In this document: positions 22,697 to 32,181 of the stretch, one piece after another
Layout: every line of letters starts with the position of its first letter
Position numbering within the stretch: position 1 is the stretch's first letter
Assembly: GCF_026230105.1 (NCBI RefSeq)
Contig: NC_079474.1
Location: 22,028,794 to 22,092,793 of the forward strand
Direction of reading: 5' to 3'
Length of the DNA stretch: 64,000 nucleotides
Source of the DNA: Diorhabda sublineata
Taxonomy: Eukaryota > Arthropoda > Insecta > Coleoptera > Chrysomelidae
Program-made: the position numbers and the translations under genes
Notes under the pieces: model-generated
Told to the model about the DNA's origin: nothing
The model's input: the letters and a program-made list of their open reading frames with translations, nothing else
Database searches by the model: none

Positions 22697-23200
22697 AATC
22701 AAGGACGAGGCTGCTACTACAATCAAGGACGAGGCTGCTACTACAATCAAGGACGAGGCTGCTCTTACAATCAAGGACGAGGCTGCTACTACAATCAAGG
22801 ACGAGGCTGCTACTACAATCAAGGACGAGGCTGCTACTACAATCAAGGACGAGGCTGCTACTACAATCAAGGACGAGGCTGCTACTACAATCAAGGACGA
22901 GGTTGCTACTACAATCAAGGACGAGGCTGCTACTACAATCAAGGACGAGGCTGCTACTACAATCAAGGACGAGATTGCTACTACAATCAAGGACGAGGCT
23001 GCTACTAGAATCAAGGACGAGGCTGCTACTACAATCAAGGACGTGGATGCTACTACAATCAAGGACGAGGCTGCTACTACAATCAAGGACGAGATTGCTA
23101 CTACAATCAAGGACGAGGCTGCTACTACAATCAAGGACGAGGCTGCTACTACAATCAAGGACGAGGCTGCTACTACAATCAAGGACGAGGCTGCTACTAC
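22697..23200. repeat. 24-bp minisatellite, 21 units
   Basis: This is exactly 504 bases, that is 21 tandem copies of a 24-base unit that starts AATCAAGGACGAGGCTGCTA and ends CTAC. Most units are identical; single changes occur near 22764, 22902, 22974, 23007, 23043-23046 and 23094. Since 24 is a multiple of three, each frame repeats an 8-residue peptide: YNQGRGCY, LLLQSRTR and ATTIKDEA forward and LIVVAASS on the reverse. None of these long frames begins with ATG (TTG is the first usable codon for the 22571 and 23248 frames), so coding is unproven. Confidence 0.95.
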
Positions 23201-23720
23201 ATTTATTGGTCTAGAGCAGCAATTAAACAGAGTGAAATATTTTAACAAAACTTAAATTAACTTTTCGATCAAATAAAGTCAATAATTTTTTTTTTAATAT
23301 TGAAGCATGAAGCAATTTTAATTACTGACCTTTTACCACTGATTTTCAATTTTTTCACGTACCAGTCCATTAATAATAGTTATTTTATACAAGGTTTTGT
23401 CCTAAACGGGGTTTTCAAACGAATCTATAATCTTATAATGTCATTGTAGATCCGTATCTCGTTCCAATGATTCGCACATTTTTTGTATCATTTTATGAAA
23501 TTCGAATCATTTTAAGATCTACAGCTTATTTAAATTTGTTATCTGAACTATCCTCTATTCTCATAGGTGCGAGATGTAACCAATTTAATCAGGGTGGTCC
23601 GGTTTGTAAGATCTTTTATGATCAGTAATTGTTTAGCAATTTCATTGATCGAACACTCTATTCAATTTTTGTTTCCTCTCAGAAATTCGATACAGCTTTT
23701 TTTGTTTTGAATAATACATA
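23201..23720. other. No gene recognised
   Basis: An AATAAA-type signal lies at ~23271, about 20 bases after the forward ATTIKDEA frame ends (TAA at 23253). Otherwise AT-rich DNA up to the TA duplication of the next transposon. Confidence 0.35.
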
Positions 23721-24896
23721 CACTACCGGTCAAAAGGTTTTGCCCGCCATAGTTTTCGTGATACACAACAAATGAAAATTGTATTGTACAATCGTTTATA
23801 TTTGAAAGAACACATATAAGCCCCTTTTACTCTTATTATTTCGGTATACAATTTTGGCATTTCTGTGAAAATTTCGACAAATAATTATCGTCTATATTGT
23901 TACATTTGTTTCCAGAATATTGCAAATATGTGAAGTCGGAGTAAGACATTACTTTCTAACTTCCTTGTTCAATTTTTCCCCCAACGACTCGGTTCGAAGT
24001 CGGGACTGTGATGGTCGAATCATTACATTCAGTACATTTTTCTTTCCCAATTCTTTCAAATACTCTTTGCACAGCTTCGAGGAATAGAAGAGATCGTTGT
24101 CTTGCTGGAACATAAATTTTCTATCGATCAGGCGCTGGCCAGAAAGTACTACATTTTCCTTAAATATTCATATATAGCTCTTTTTTCAAAACAATTTTTA
24201 CTAGGTCTTCCGTCACCCTTTCTCCAAAACATCCCCAAATTATAACCGAGCCTAGTTTTACAGTCAGGATTTTACGTGGATCTATCATGACCTGCGCTTA
24301 AACTATCTTCTCCTAGGCCCAAAAATCTCACACATTAAATCATCACTTCATGAAACTCTCTCACTAGTCTTCCGTTCAATTTTTATGTTCTTTAGCCCAC
24401 TGCAACTTCTTGATTTTATTGTGTCTTTAAAGATGTTTCTCAACTGCCTCCTCCTTTTAAAAAGGGCAGCTTATTTGGCTCTCTTCCCTGTAGAAGTACT
24501 CGAAGGCACAATACGTTTATCTTCAGCGGTTGTGGTTTTACGAGGTCACCCTGAACGTTTTCTATCGCCAAAGCTCCTTGTGCATGCATATTTGTAGTTT
24601 ACCGATAGTCCTTTGGCTTTACCCATTTTGAAGCTGAATTTGCGTGAACGAATTCGTAAACAAACTTCACAAAAAGATATCTAGGTCCAAAACGTATAAC
24701 ACTTTCTTGCGTCTCACAGGGCTAACAGGGACTTAACTACAATCATATACACCGAAGAAATAATTCATAGTTAAAGAATAATATACAAATTAACCAGTAC
24801 TTACAAACTTTAACTAAGGCGCCGTTTGTTTGAGTGTATAATTTAGAAATTCAATGAATGGATTATGGGGTGAGCAAAAACTTTTGACCGGTAGTG
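23721..24896 (-). mobile_element. Tc1-like transposon with both ends, decayed
   Basis: CACTACCGGTCAAAAG at 23721-23736 is repeated inverted at 24881-24896, flanked by TA at 23719-23720 and 24897-24898. The length is 1,176 bp, shorter than the usual ~1.6 kb for Tc1 elements. The minus strand carries transposase remains. Confidence 0.85.
23830..24640 (-). pseudogene. Tc1-like transposase relic
   Basis: Minus-strand translation of ~24120-24060 gives FMFQQDNDLFYSSKLCK, the second catalytic Asp block of Tc1 transposases, followed by a degraded PPQSPDLNPIE region (~24000-23970) and a C-terminal stretch near 23930-23830. Toward the N-terminus (24400-24640) only fragments such as MGKAKGLSVNYKY are recognisable. 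There are multiple stops and shifts. Confidence 0.7.
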
Positions 24897-24898
24897 TA

Positions 24899-26171
24899 CC
24901 TATTTTGTTTTTCCTTGCCAGTATTCTGCTCTTTCTTTGTACATTGAAAACACAGTATCTCGAAATTAATGTTAAAGATCTACGATAACGGCACATAAAA
25001 TTTCTAATAATAATTTCATACCCCGTATAAACCAAATTGTATGTTACGAAAAAACAGTAACAATAAAAGTACTTGAAATGTAATTCGACGCTGTATTCTT
25101 TGTATTTCAGCGTAATAATAATGATGTGAAGTGAGGTTTTGCTTAGTGATGTGTACGACGTTGTGAACTACCTGAAAAACCAAATTTGATATATGAGAAT
25201 AAGTTAATGTGAGTTGTACGCTGGAACATTTCAATTGTACAAATTTGAATTAGATACACATACGTAGATATAAATAAGTGGTTGAACGTTTCATTCCAAT
25301 TTCAATGATTAATTGTTTGTTTAACTATACATAGTAACTATATTGAAAGCAATGACTTTCAATCGCTAATCTCAAAATAGAAAAATCTTGAGACAGCATC
25401 ATATACACAGAAATAAAATTTATTAAATTAATAGGAAGATCTGAAAAATTTGAGAAAATTCTATCATCATTTCAGGTATCTATAAATAATTTGACTTGAT
25501 AATTAATTTTATTTCGTATACCAATGGAAGATCTATTGATTTATACAGTTGACAATTTCAGGAAATATTTCGATAATGTCAGTCAAAAAGTCATCTTTAT
25601 AAAAGTGTAAAATAGCCAAAAAAACGTTATAAAAAAGAATAAGATGTCAGAAATAGAAAAACGTATATGGGCAATATTACGGCGATCACCCGACATGAAT
25701 ACTTTACAATAGATCTTGTAGGGTCACTTCAAAACGTTCAAAGCGTCATTGAACATTCACCTTTTTGCCTGATCTGGCCATGTGTGATTTCTGATTCTTC
25801 TTTAACCTTTGGCAAGCTTTGGTTACCGAAACTTCTGCTTGTACTTGTCTAGACGTAGCTTTTATTTTTCTTTCCAAATCTTCTAAATCTCAAGAATGTG
25901 TTTTATAACAATCAGCTCTAGACGGCCCATAGAAAGAAATATAGAGGAGAAATATTGTACATTATTAATTTTATTTTGTTAAAAAACAGCTTATAAAGGT
26001 CCTCCTTAAAAATGGCAAAGTCTTATACCCAGAATCAACTAGGCTTGCATCAAGAACGGAATAATAACATTTCCAAATAATTCTATTAATATGTATTTAG
26101 AAAAAATTTAATAATTTGATTGGAGACCCAGGTAAAATAAAATGTTCAAAGTCAAGATTTTATATGCAGCA
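24899..26171. other. No gene recognised
   Basis: Short frames only (60-75 codons). Nothing pairs with another part of the window. Confidence 0.35.
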
Positions 26172-26173
26172 TA

Positions 26174-26486
26174 CAGTCCCTGGCCAAATTATTAGACGCA
26201 CTGCAAGATTAATATTATTATATTAATTACCGAGTGATATTGTACCGTTTTATTGTTTTAAATTGCATTGTTTTTTATTTTTATATTATCTAATAAATGA
26301 CCAATTAATTCAACATAAATAAAACAACATTCATTTTAGCCGCTATCAAAGCTTTAATTCTGCGCGGCATGCTATCAATGCAAGACTGTACTGTCTCCTG
26401 CATTTGAGGATGATGATTCCACACATGAATAAAATGTTGTAAAAGATGGGTTTTGTTGGTAGTCACATCCTTATGAATAATCATCG
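26174..26486 (-). pseudogene. Tc1-like transposon relic hosting the provirus
   Basis: TACAGTCCCTGGCCAAATTA at 26172-26191 is a Tc1-type terminus preceded by TA. Minus-strand codons from 26486 to 26310 read KDVTTNKTHLLQHF, then VWNHHPQMQ and CIDSMPRRIKALI, the conserved C-terminal end of Tc1-like transposases, ending at a stop near 26308. The N-terminal part and the other terminus are not recognisable on the far side of the provirus (34050 onward), so the Tc1 element was already truncated or has decayed. Confidence 0.7.
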
Positions 26487-26490
26487 CTCT

Positions 26491-26708
26491 AATTTTGGTT
26501 TTCTTTACGAAAAATTCGTTTTTAAAAAATATATTTATTCTAGCAATTACAAGTTTATTGTTAGAGATCTGAACAGAGAATGAATTTTATTAAATGATAT
26601 TACAAGAAAGTAAGATTTATCTGCATATGTTGTTAAATAACAATTTCTCAGAAAGTATAGTGTTTCTGCTGCGCTTTTAAGTTTCCTTGATAAGCGGCGT
26701 ATGTAACT
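26491..26708 (-). repeat. 3' LTR of provirus
   Basis: 218 bp reading AGTTACATACGCCGC... on the minus strand and ending ...CCAAAATT. Identical by eye to 33828-34045. An AATAAA polyadenylation signal lies at 26554-26559 (minus strand). No clear TATA box; errantivirus LTRs often lack one. Flanked outside by CTCT. Confidence 0.93.
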
Positions 26709-26720
26709 CCTCCCTCCTTA
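26709..26720 (-). promoter_or_regulatory. Polypurine tract overlapping env stop
   Basis: The minus strand reads TAAGGAGGGAGG directly before the LTR start AGTTACAT. The TAA is the env stop codon (26718-26720), so the plus-strand primer and the end of env share bases. Confidence 0.85.
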
Positions 26721-28418
26721 AGTCTCGAAAAGTATGGATTGACTTTTCGATTTTTGGGCCCTTTCCAGGTTTTCTTGACTTTTTTCTTTTGTGTGTTTTC
26801 GGCATACTAAAATTTTTGATTTGAATTTGAACAAAACACCTGCTATTAAAATAATGAATATTATCGCTAAAAGGCTTTCGATTATTGTTACATGACTCTG
26901 TGTATTGGAAGTTTCTTGGATCGGCTTCAATTTTCTTGACAATTCGTTGATTTGGAAAAGATCATCGAGATTGAGATTTGTTATGTTATATTTTTCGTAG
27001 TGTTTTGAAGTTGATAATTTGTTTGTTTCTAATTTTGGCAGGACAAATGGTTTACCGTAACTGATTTCGTCGTCATTGATGTATCGTTGATTATTGATCC
27101 ATAGTTCACAGTTTTCTGGGATTTTGACAAGTGATGGTTCTTCTATTTCGAGGTATCGATCGGATTGACATTTTGAAAGTATTTTTTCTTGTTGAATCGG
27201 CATTATCAGGACTTCTTTTGTTGTAACTTGTTGAATGATTGTTTCTTCGATATTGACTTCTAGAATTTGGCAATCATCGAGAGTGTTCCCTTCAAGTAGA
27301 CTAAGGGTGCAATTATCCCTTTGGACAAAATTTTGACGGCAATAGTAGATACCTTCGAGTGGTGGACATTCTTCTTTTTCTGATTGGGTTTCATTTTGCG
27401 TTCGTGCCAGGTAAGGGAATTTAGGAGTGTACATTTTATTATTTTGGATTATGGGAAAAAGGTGGTAAAATTCAAATGTTTCGGAGATGAGTATAGGTAC
27501 GTGGATAGCAAAGACTAATTTCGAATCAATGATTGATACTTGAGTTCCAAGAAATTGGTAGTATGTTAAAATGTTAGAAAATTTAGGAATCTGTTTTTCC
27601 GAATATAGTTTTTCTAAATGTTGAATTATGTCCAGTATCTCGTAACTAGAAATTATAGACGTATGTACAGAATTAAGTTTCGAAAATACAACTGCGTTCT
27701 CAATATTATCTATAAACGTTATTGTTGACTGACAGTCTAAATTAATCTGATACAACATACCTTGAAACGTTAGATAACTTTCTAGTGTTTCAATTTTGTT
27801 ATATACAGAGGCTGAAAATAGTTGTAACCCATTATTAAAGTTTGCTTGATTTTTATTTAAAGTAGTAATTGACTTATTGTAATGATCAATGAGTTTCTTA
27901 TAGAGAGAAATTTGAAGGTTAGTTTCATGGATAATGTTCTTTTGATTTTGTTGTAATAAAGTAATTGCGTTATCGTATTTTATCTCGTCATCTGAATCGA
28001 GGTTTCCAAATAGCCATTTGTTTATTTTACCAACGCCATTTAGCAAACCTCTTCGATTTCTGATATGAGGATTCAAATTTTCGAATTTTTTCTGTACAGT
28101 GTTGATCAAATACTCGGTTCTTATTAACATGTTCTGTGCTAAAGCGTGATAGGACATAGTGTTTGTAGTGGTTACAGTTGTAATACTATTTTTTATGTAA
28201 TTGAAATGCGTAACTAGACTATCTATTTGCTTAATAAGTTGGCTTAAATCTAAATAATGTAAAAACGTATGTTTACTATATACTAATCTAGCGTTTCCTA
28301 ATTGGATGGGAAGAAGGAAGTTTTGAATTTTCGTAACCTGTATGTCTTCTACACTACAGGTCGCTTGAAATACGCGAAGAATCAGGTAAAGCATCAGGAT
28401 TCGCGTGCTCGTCGACAT
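26718..28418 (-). CDS. env: Envelope glycoprotein of the provirus
   Basis: 566 codons from the ATG at 28418; the frame is open to 28460, with another ATG at 28439. Counting from 28460: signal peptide ~20-35 (RILMLYLILRVF core), furin-type RNRR at 134-137, then GLLNGVGKINKWLFG, the fusion-peptide position of errantivirus Env, an ectodomain with conserved cysteines and several N-glycosylation sequons, one membrane anchor at ~526-544 and a basic/charged cytoplasmic tail. Known Env proteins of this group are type I fusion proteins cleaved by host furin. It overlaps the end of pol by 65 bp in another frame and is probably translated from a spliced RNA: TTGTTACAG ends one base before the ATG. I chose 28418 because it lies directly after that acceptor and starts the signal peptide. 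Confidence 0.93.
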   Translation of the reverse strand: MSTSTRILMLYLILRVFQATCSVEDIQVTKIQNFLLPIQLGNARLVYSKHTFLHYLDLSQLIKQIDSLVTHFNYIKNSITTVTTTNTMSYHALAQNMLIRTEYLINTVQKKFENLNPHIRNRRGLLNGVGKINKWLFGNLDSDDEIKYDNAITLLQQNQKNIIHETNLQISLYKKLIDHYNKSITTLNKNQANFNNGLQLFSASVYNKIETLESYLTFQGMLYQINLDCQSTITFIDNIENAVVFSKLNSVHTSIISSYEILDIIQHLEKLYSEKQIPKFSNILTYYQFLGTQVSIIDSKLVFAIHVPILISETFEFYHLFPIIQNNKMYTPKFPYLARTQNETQSEKEECPPLEGIYYCRQNFVQRDNCTLSLLEGNTLDDCQILEVNIEETIIQQVTTKEVLIMPIQQEKILSKCQSDRYLEIEEPSLVKIPENCELWINNQRYINDDEISYGKPFVLPKLETNKLSTSKHYEKYNITNLNLDDLFQINELSRKLKPIQETSNTQSHVTIIESLLAIIFIILIAGVLFKFKSKILVCRKHTKEKSQENLERAQKSKSQSILFET

Positions 28419-31400
28419 CCTGTAACAATTTCCGAACATTACTTCTTGGTTTTCGGACAATACTTTTATGATACGTACCTTTATCGGTTTTAAGCAGAAT
28501 ACCTTTATCTCTGATTATTTTAGTTTGTTTAAATTTAGGGAGTTTCTTATTTCTTAATTTAGTTTTTACGTAGGCGGTTTTTTGATTTGAATAGTCTAAA
28601 GGTTCGGACCTTTTTCTATTTAATTTCTCTATAACCTTTTGTTTAGTTTGTTCGTTTTGTTGTTTAATTTTTTCATATAAGCGTTTACTGGTTTCTTTGT
28701 GATTTTGAACGTATTGAGATATAACTAAATGATCATTCAGGTCAAACGGGTCAGGATTGTTTATATGTCCTTTTATAATTTCGAAAGGCGTGAATTTTGT
28801 TACTGTATGAACTGAATTGTTATAACTAAGAATCGCGTGTTTCATTATTTGATCCGGTGTCAAATTTTTATTATCTTCCTGTATACATCGATAATGTTCT
28901 AAAATACTTGAATGAAATCGTTCAACTGGCGAGTTGGAATTGCTATTTTTCGCTGTGGTATGATGCAATTCTATATGGTGAAGTTTGCAAAAGTCTTCTA
29001 AATCGAAATTCTTAAATTCAGAACCACTATCTGTTGTTATCTTTTGAGGTAGTCCATGGTGAGTTATGAAATTTAGTAAAGAGTCTACTGTGGAAAATCC
29101 TGTAACACTTACTATGGGGTAAGCTTGTCCGTAACGCGAAAAGGAATCAATTACTGTTAAATAAATTTTATTTGCAATTTTAAAAACATCCATATGTACA
29201 TGCTCAAAAGGCTTAGACGCTGTGGGTGTTAGGCTAAATTTGACGACAGGGGGATTCCTATCATATTTATTTTTCAAGCATGTATCGCAATTATTGATAA
29301 AGTTTTCTACATCTTCGATCATTTTCGGCCAGTAGTATCTACAACTAAGAGATGTTTTAACTTCGTTTATGCCCCTATGACCTGATTTATATATATGATG
29401 ATATTTAATTTTTTCTAATTGCTCTTCTTTTGTTTCAATATCTGTTACTGATTTGGTACACAGTGTAAATTTAAATGCAGAATTCTTAAACATATTCTGT
29501 GCAGTTACAATAAATATTCTCGATAAGGGTTCGTTCTGGAAATAAAGTGCATAATTTTTCCTGGGGTCAATATATTCTTTAATGAAGTTTATTATATTAT
29601 TTTCGATGTCAATTACCGGTAATGTAACGTATAGACGAATATTTTCGAATACTTTCTCTCTTCTAACCTTAAAGGTATTTATTTGACCATTAGTAAAATA
29701 TATTTGATTTTTATACATATTTAATGGTTTTTCGGTAATTGGAATTGATAGAATAGGATTTTCAACAGATGTATGTACTGTTTCAATGTCTTCGTTATTA
29801 TTAGGATTTGGTTCTTCCGTTATAGGTAATATTGGTAAATTATTGTTTGCGAGATTTTCTATGTTTGAATCGTTTTGGTTAAATTTATTTAAATCTAATA
29901 TATTTGTAAGATCTAAATTATCTAAATTCGGGAGAGTACTGGAATTAATTCTTTCAAATTCTTCATTCATTATTTCATCGATGTCACTTAAATTGACATC
30001 CATTGATGCAGTTTCTAATGCATTTATATCGGGATATCGAGATAATGCATCAGCTGCTTTGTTACTTTTACCTTTCAAATATTTTATATCGTACTCAAAT
30101 TCCTCAAGTTTAAGGCGCCAGCGTACAAGACGTGAATTGGGCTCTTTTAATGACATGAGCCATTGCAATGGTTTATGATCTGAAAAAATTGTGAATTTTT
30201 GACCAAATAAATACGGTCGAAAATATTTACACGACCAGACTATCGAAAGTAACTCTTTCTCGATTGTAGAATAATTTATTTCTGCGGAATTAAGTGTTCT
30301 ACTAGCATAACAAATAGGATGATTATTTTGAGATAGAATAGCACCTATGGCATATTTAGAAGCGTCAGTAGTTAATTCGAAAGGTTTACTGAAATCGGGA
30401 TACGCAAGGACTGGTTCTGAAATTAAAATGTTTTTACAAGTATTGAAGCAATTAATAAATTCTTCGGTATGTTTAATTATGTGATCCTTCTTTAGACATA
30501 TCGTCATCGGTTTCGTAATTTGAGCAAAGTTTTTTATAAACTTTCTATAGTAACCTACTAGTCCTAAAAAGGATTTAATATCTTTAGCGGTTTTTGGGAT
30601 AGGGAAATTTTGAATTGCTTTGATTTTATTCGGATTAGGTTTTATCCCATGAGGAGTTACAACGTGACCTAGATACTCTACTTCCTTGCGAAGAAACTCG
30701 CACTTGTCTAGTTGTATCTTAAGCTCTGCGTGGCGTAGTTTTGAAAATACTAATTTCAGATTTTGTATGTGCTCCTGAAGGCTAGTACTGAATATGATAA
30801 TGTCATCCATGTATACCATGCATATTTTGTTTTGGATGTCTTTAAGGACTTCATTTACAGCTCTTTGAAATGTAGAAGGGGCATTTTTAAGACCGAAAGG
30901 CATTCTAAGGTATTCGTAATGTCCTCCATCTACGTTGAAAGCCGTTTTTTCTATAGAACATTCGCTCATTTGTATTTGATGGAAGCCGCTTGCCAAGTCG
31001 AGGGTAGTAAAATACTGAGCTCGACCTAATTTATCCAATATATCGGATATATTGGGAAGCGGGTACCTGTCATCAATTGTCTTTTCATTAATTTTCCGGT
31101 AATCAACTACCAGTCTCCATTTTTGGGTATTTGATGCGTCCATTTTCTTTTTAACAATCCATATCGGGGAGCTCCAAGGGGAACAGGACGGTCTAATTAT
31201 GTTTTTATCTAACATCTCTTGAATTTGTCTCCTAATTTCCTCTCTGTGGACGTAGGGATATCTGTAAGATTTAGTGTGAACCGGTACCTCGTCTTTGGTT
31301 CTTATAATATGTTTAACATTTGAAGTGAAAGTCAATTTGTCCCCTGGTTTTAAAAATAAATCAGAATATTCTTTACACAATGAAATAATTTTTTGTTTTT

Positions 31401-32181
31401 CTTCTTTATTCATGTGATTTGTACGAATTAATTCGGTAATATTGTCATTAGGTTTTATGAAATTATTTTCATCAAAATCATTAGCAAAGCTTTCAAATTT
31501 AAAGAGTTCATATTGTGAATTTTTAAATGGAGTAACTTGAATTGGTTCTCGTAATGTTATCGTTATCGAATTATTTGTGTGATTTTGAATTTCTATTGGT
31601 GCGAAACCGTTTCTCGCTGTAGATAAAATTTGTGGAATTATTATATTTTCTATTTTTCGAGCGTCTACAATAATATCCCCATTATCTATATTTACGGGTA
31701 ATTTCTTTATCGTTTTTTCTCCGGGGTCTATTGAAAAAGAAAACTCAATATCGTTTACTTTTCTATACTTAAAAGGCAATCTTAGGTGAGGTCCTAATAG
31801 TTCTCGATTAGTTAGATCAATATTTATATTCATACCTATTAAATCTTTAATACCGAGAATTCCATCAAAATAATTGTGAAAATCATATAGTATAAAATCG
31901 ATTTGATAGTTTTTATTTTTTAGTTCAGGAAATGCAGGAATAAGCGCTCGATACCTAACGTTTTTACTTCCAAGACTAGTAGATATAGTAGTATCAGAAT
32001 GATAAATTGTATCTGGAAAGTATTTTTCGGCAATAGAAGGTCTTATTATTGATTTAGAGCTACCAGTATCGATTAGCAATTTAATTTTTGGATTTGCAAT
32101 TTCTATATACGGTAGCGGATTAACTGGCAGTATATTTATTTCTATGTTTTCCCGTCTGATGGACGAGCTGCTTGAAAATTT
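28354..32181 (-). CDS. pol: Pol polyprotein: protease, reverse transcriptase, RNase H, integrase
   Basis: The frame opens just after a TGA at 32182-32184 and overlaps the end of gag by 40 bp in the -1 frame; there is no ATG start. Numbering from 32079: aspartic protease with DTGSS at 4-8 and an ILGI motif ~75; reverse transcriptase with LDLASGFHQI, MPFGLKNAP and the catalytic YMDD at 423-426; RNase H with TTDAS and a DHKPLQWL block; integrase with an H-H-C-C zinc motif (C-x2-C at NCDTCLKN) and a DD35E core at D964, D1017 and E1053. All catalytic residues are present and the frame is uninterrupted over ~1,275 codons. It supplies proviral DNA synthesis and integration, and is made as Gag-Pol by ribosomal frameshifting (inferred). 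Confidence 0.95.
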   Translation of the reverse strand, partial: KFSSSSSIRRENIEINILPVNPLPYIEIANPKIKLLIDTGSSKSIIRPSIAEKYFPDTIYHSDTTISTSLGSKNVRYRALIPAFPELKNKNYQIDFILYDFHNYFDGILGIKDLIGMNINIDLTNRELLGPHLRLPFKYRKVNDIEFSFSIDPGEKTIKKLPVNIDNGDIIVDARKIENIIIPQILSTARNGFAPIEIQNHTNNSITITLREPIQVTPFKNSQYELFKFESFANDFDENNFIKPNDNITELIRTNHMNKEEKQKIISLCKEYSDLFLKPGDKLTFTSNVKHIIRTKDEVPVHTKSYRYPYVHREEIRRQIQEMLDKNIIRPSCSPWSSPIWIVKKKMDASNTQKWRLVVDYRKINEKTIDDRYPLPNISDILDKLGRAQYFTTLDLASGFHQIQMSECSIEKTAFNVDGGHYEYLRMPFGLKNAPSTFQRAVNEVLKDIQNKICMVYMDDIIIFSTSLQEHIQNLKLVFSKLRHAELKIQLDKCEFLRKEVEYLGHVVTPHGIKPNPNKIKAIQNFPIPKTAKDIKSFLGLVGYYRKFIKNFAQITKPMTICLKKDHIIKHTEEFINCFNTCKNILISEPVLAYPDFSKPFELTTDASKYAIGAILSQNNHPICYASRTLNSAEINYSTIEKELLSIVWSCKYFRPYLFGQKFTIFSDHKPLQWLMSLKEPNSRLVRWRLKLEEFEYDIKYLKGKSNKAADALSRYPDINALETASMDVNLSDIDEIMNEEFERINSSTLPNLDNLDLTNILDLNKFNQNDSNIENLANNNLPILPITEEPNPNNNEDIETVHTSVENPILSIPITEKPLNMYKNQIYFTNGQINTFKVRREKVFENIRLYVTLPVIDIENNIINFIKEYIDPRKNYALYFQNEPLSRIFIVTAQNMFKNSAFKFTLCTKSVTDIETKEEQLEKIKYHHIYKSGHRGINEVKTSLSCRYYWPKMIEDVENFINNCDTCLKNKYDRNPPVVKFSLTPTASKPFEHVHMDVFKIANKIYLTVIDSFSRYGQAYPIVSVTGFSTVDSLLNFITHHGLPQKITTDSGSEFKNFDLEDFCKLHHIELHHTTAKNSNSNSPVERFHSSILEHYRCIQEDNKNLTPDQIMKHAILSYNNSVHTVTKFTPFEIIKGHINNPDPFDLNDHLVISQYVQNHKETSKRLYEKIKQQNEQTKQKVIEKLNRKRSEPLDYSNQKTAYVKTKLRNKKLPKFKQTKIIRDKGILLKTDKGTYHKSIVRKPRSNVRKLLQDVDEHANPDALPDSSRISSDL
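28420..28429 (-). promoter_or_regulatory. Candidate env splice acceptor
   Basis: Minus-strand ATTGTTACAG ends one base before the env ATG. The left element has the same ATTGTTACAG (316-325) shortly before its env ATG, although the surrounding sequence differs. The usual errantivirus env message is spliced, so the conserved AG is a natural acceptor. Confidence 0.6.

Noticed and set aside
22697..23200. CRISPR-like array
   Set aside because: The repeats are directly adjacent with no unique spacers, and the genome is eukaryotic.
22571..23248. Long repeat-protein ORFs on both strands over the minisatellite
   Set aside because: They are a by-product of a 24-bp repeat without stops; the long frames open from TTG rather than ATG, and opposite-strand frames cannot all be real.
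28302..31029. Forward frames at 28302, 29786 and 30763
   Set aside because: They are shadows antisense to the intact pol and env, with no domains of their own.
32149..32156. GGGAAAAC as the slippery site
   Set aside because: Its phase in gag (GGG AAA ACA) does not fit X XXY YYZ; the A AAT TTT site upstream does.
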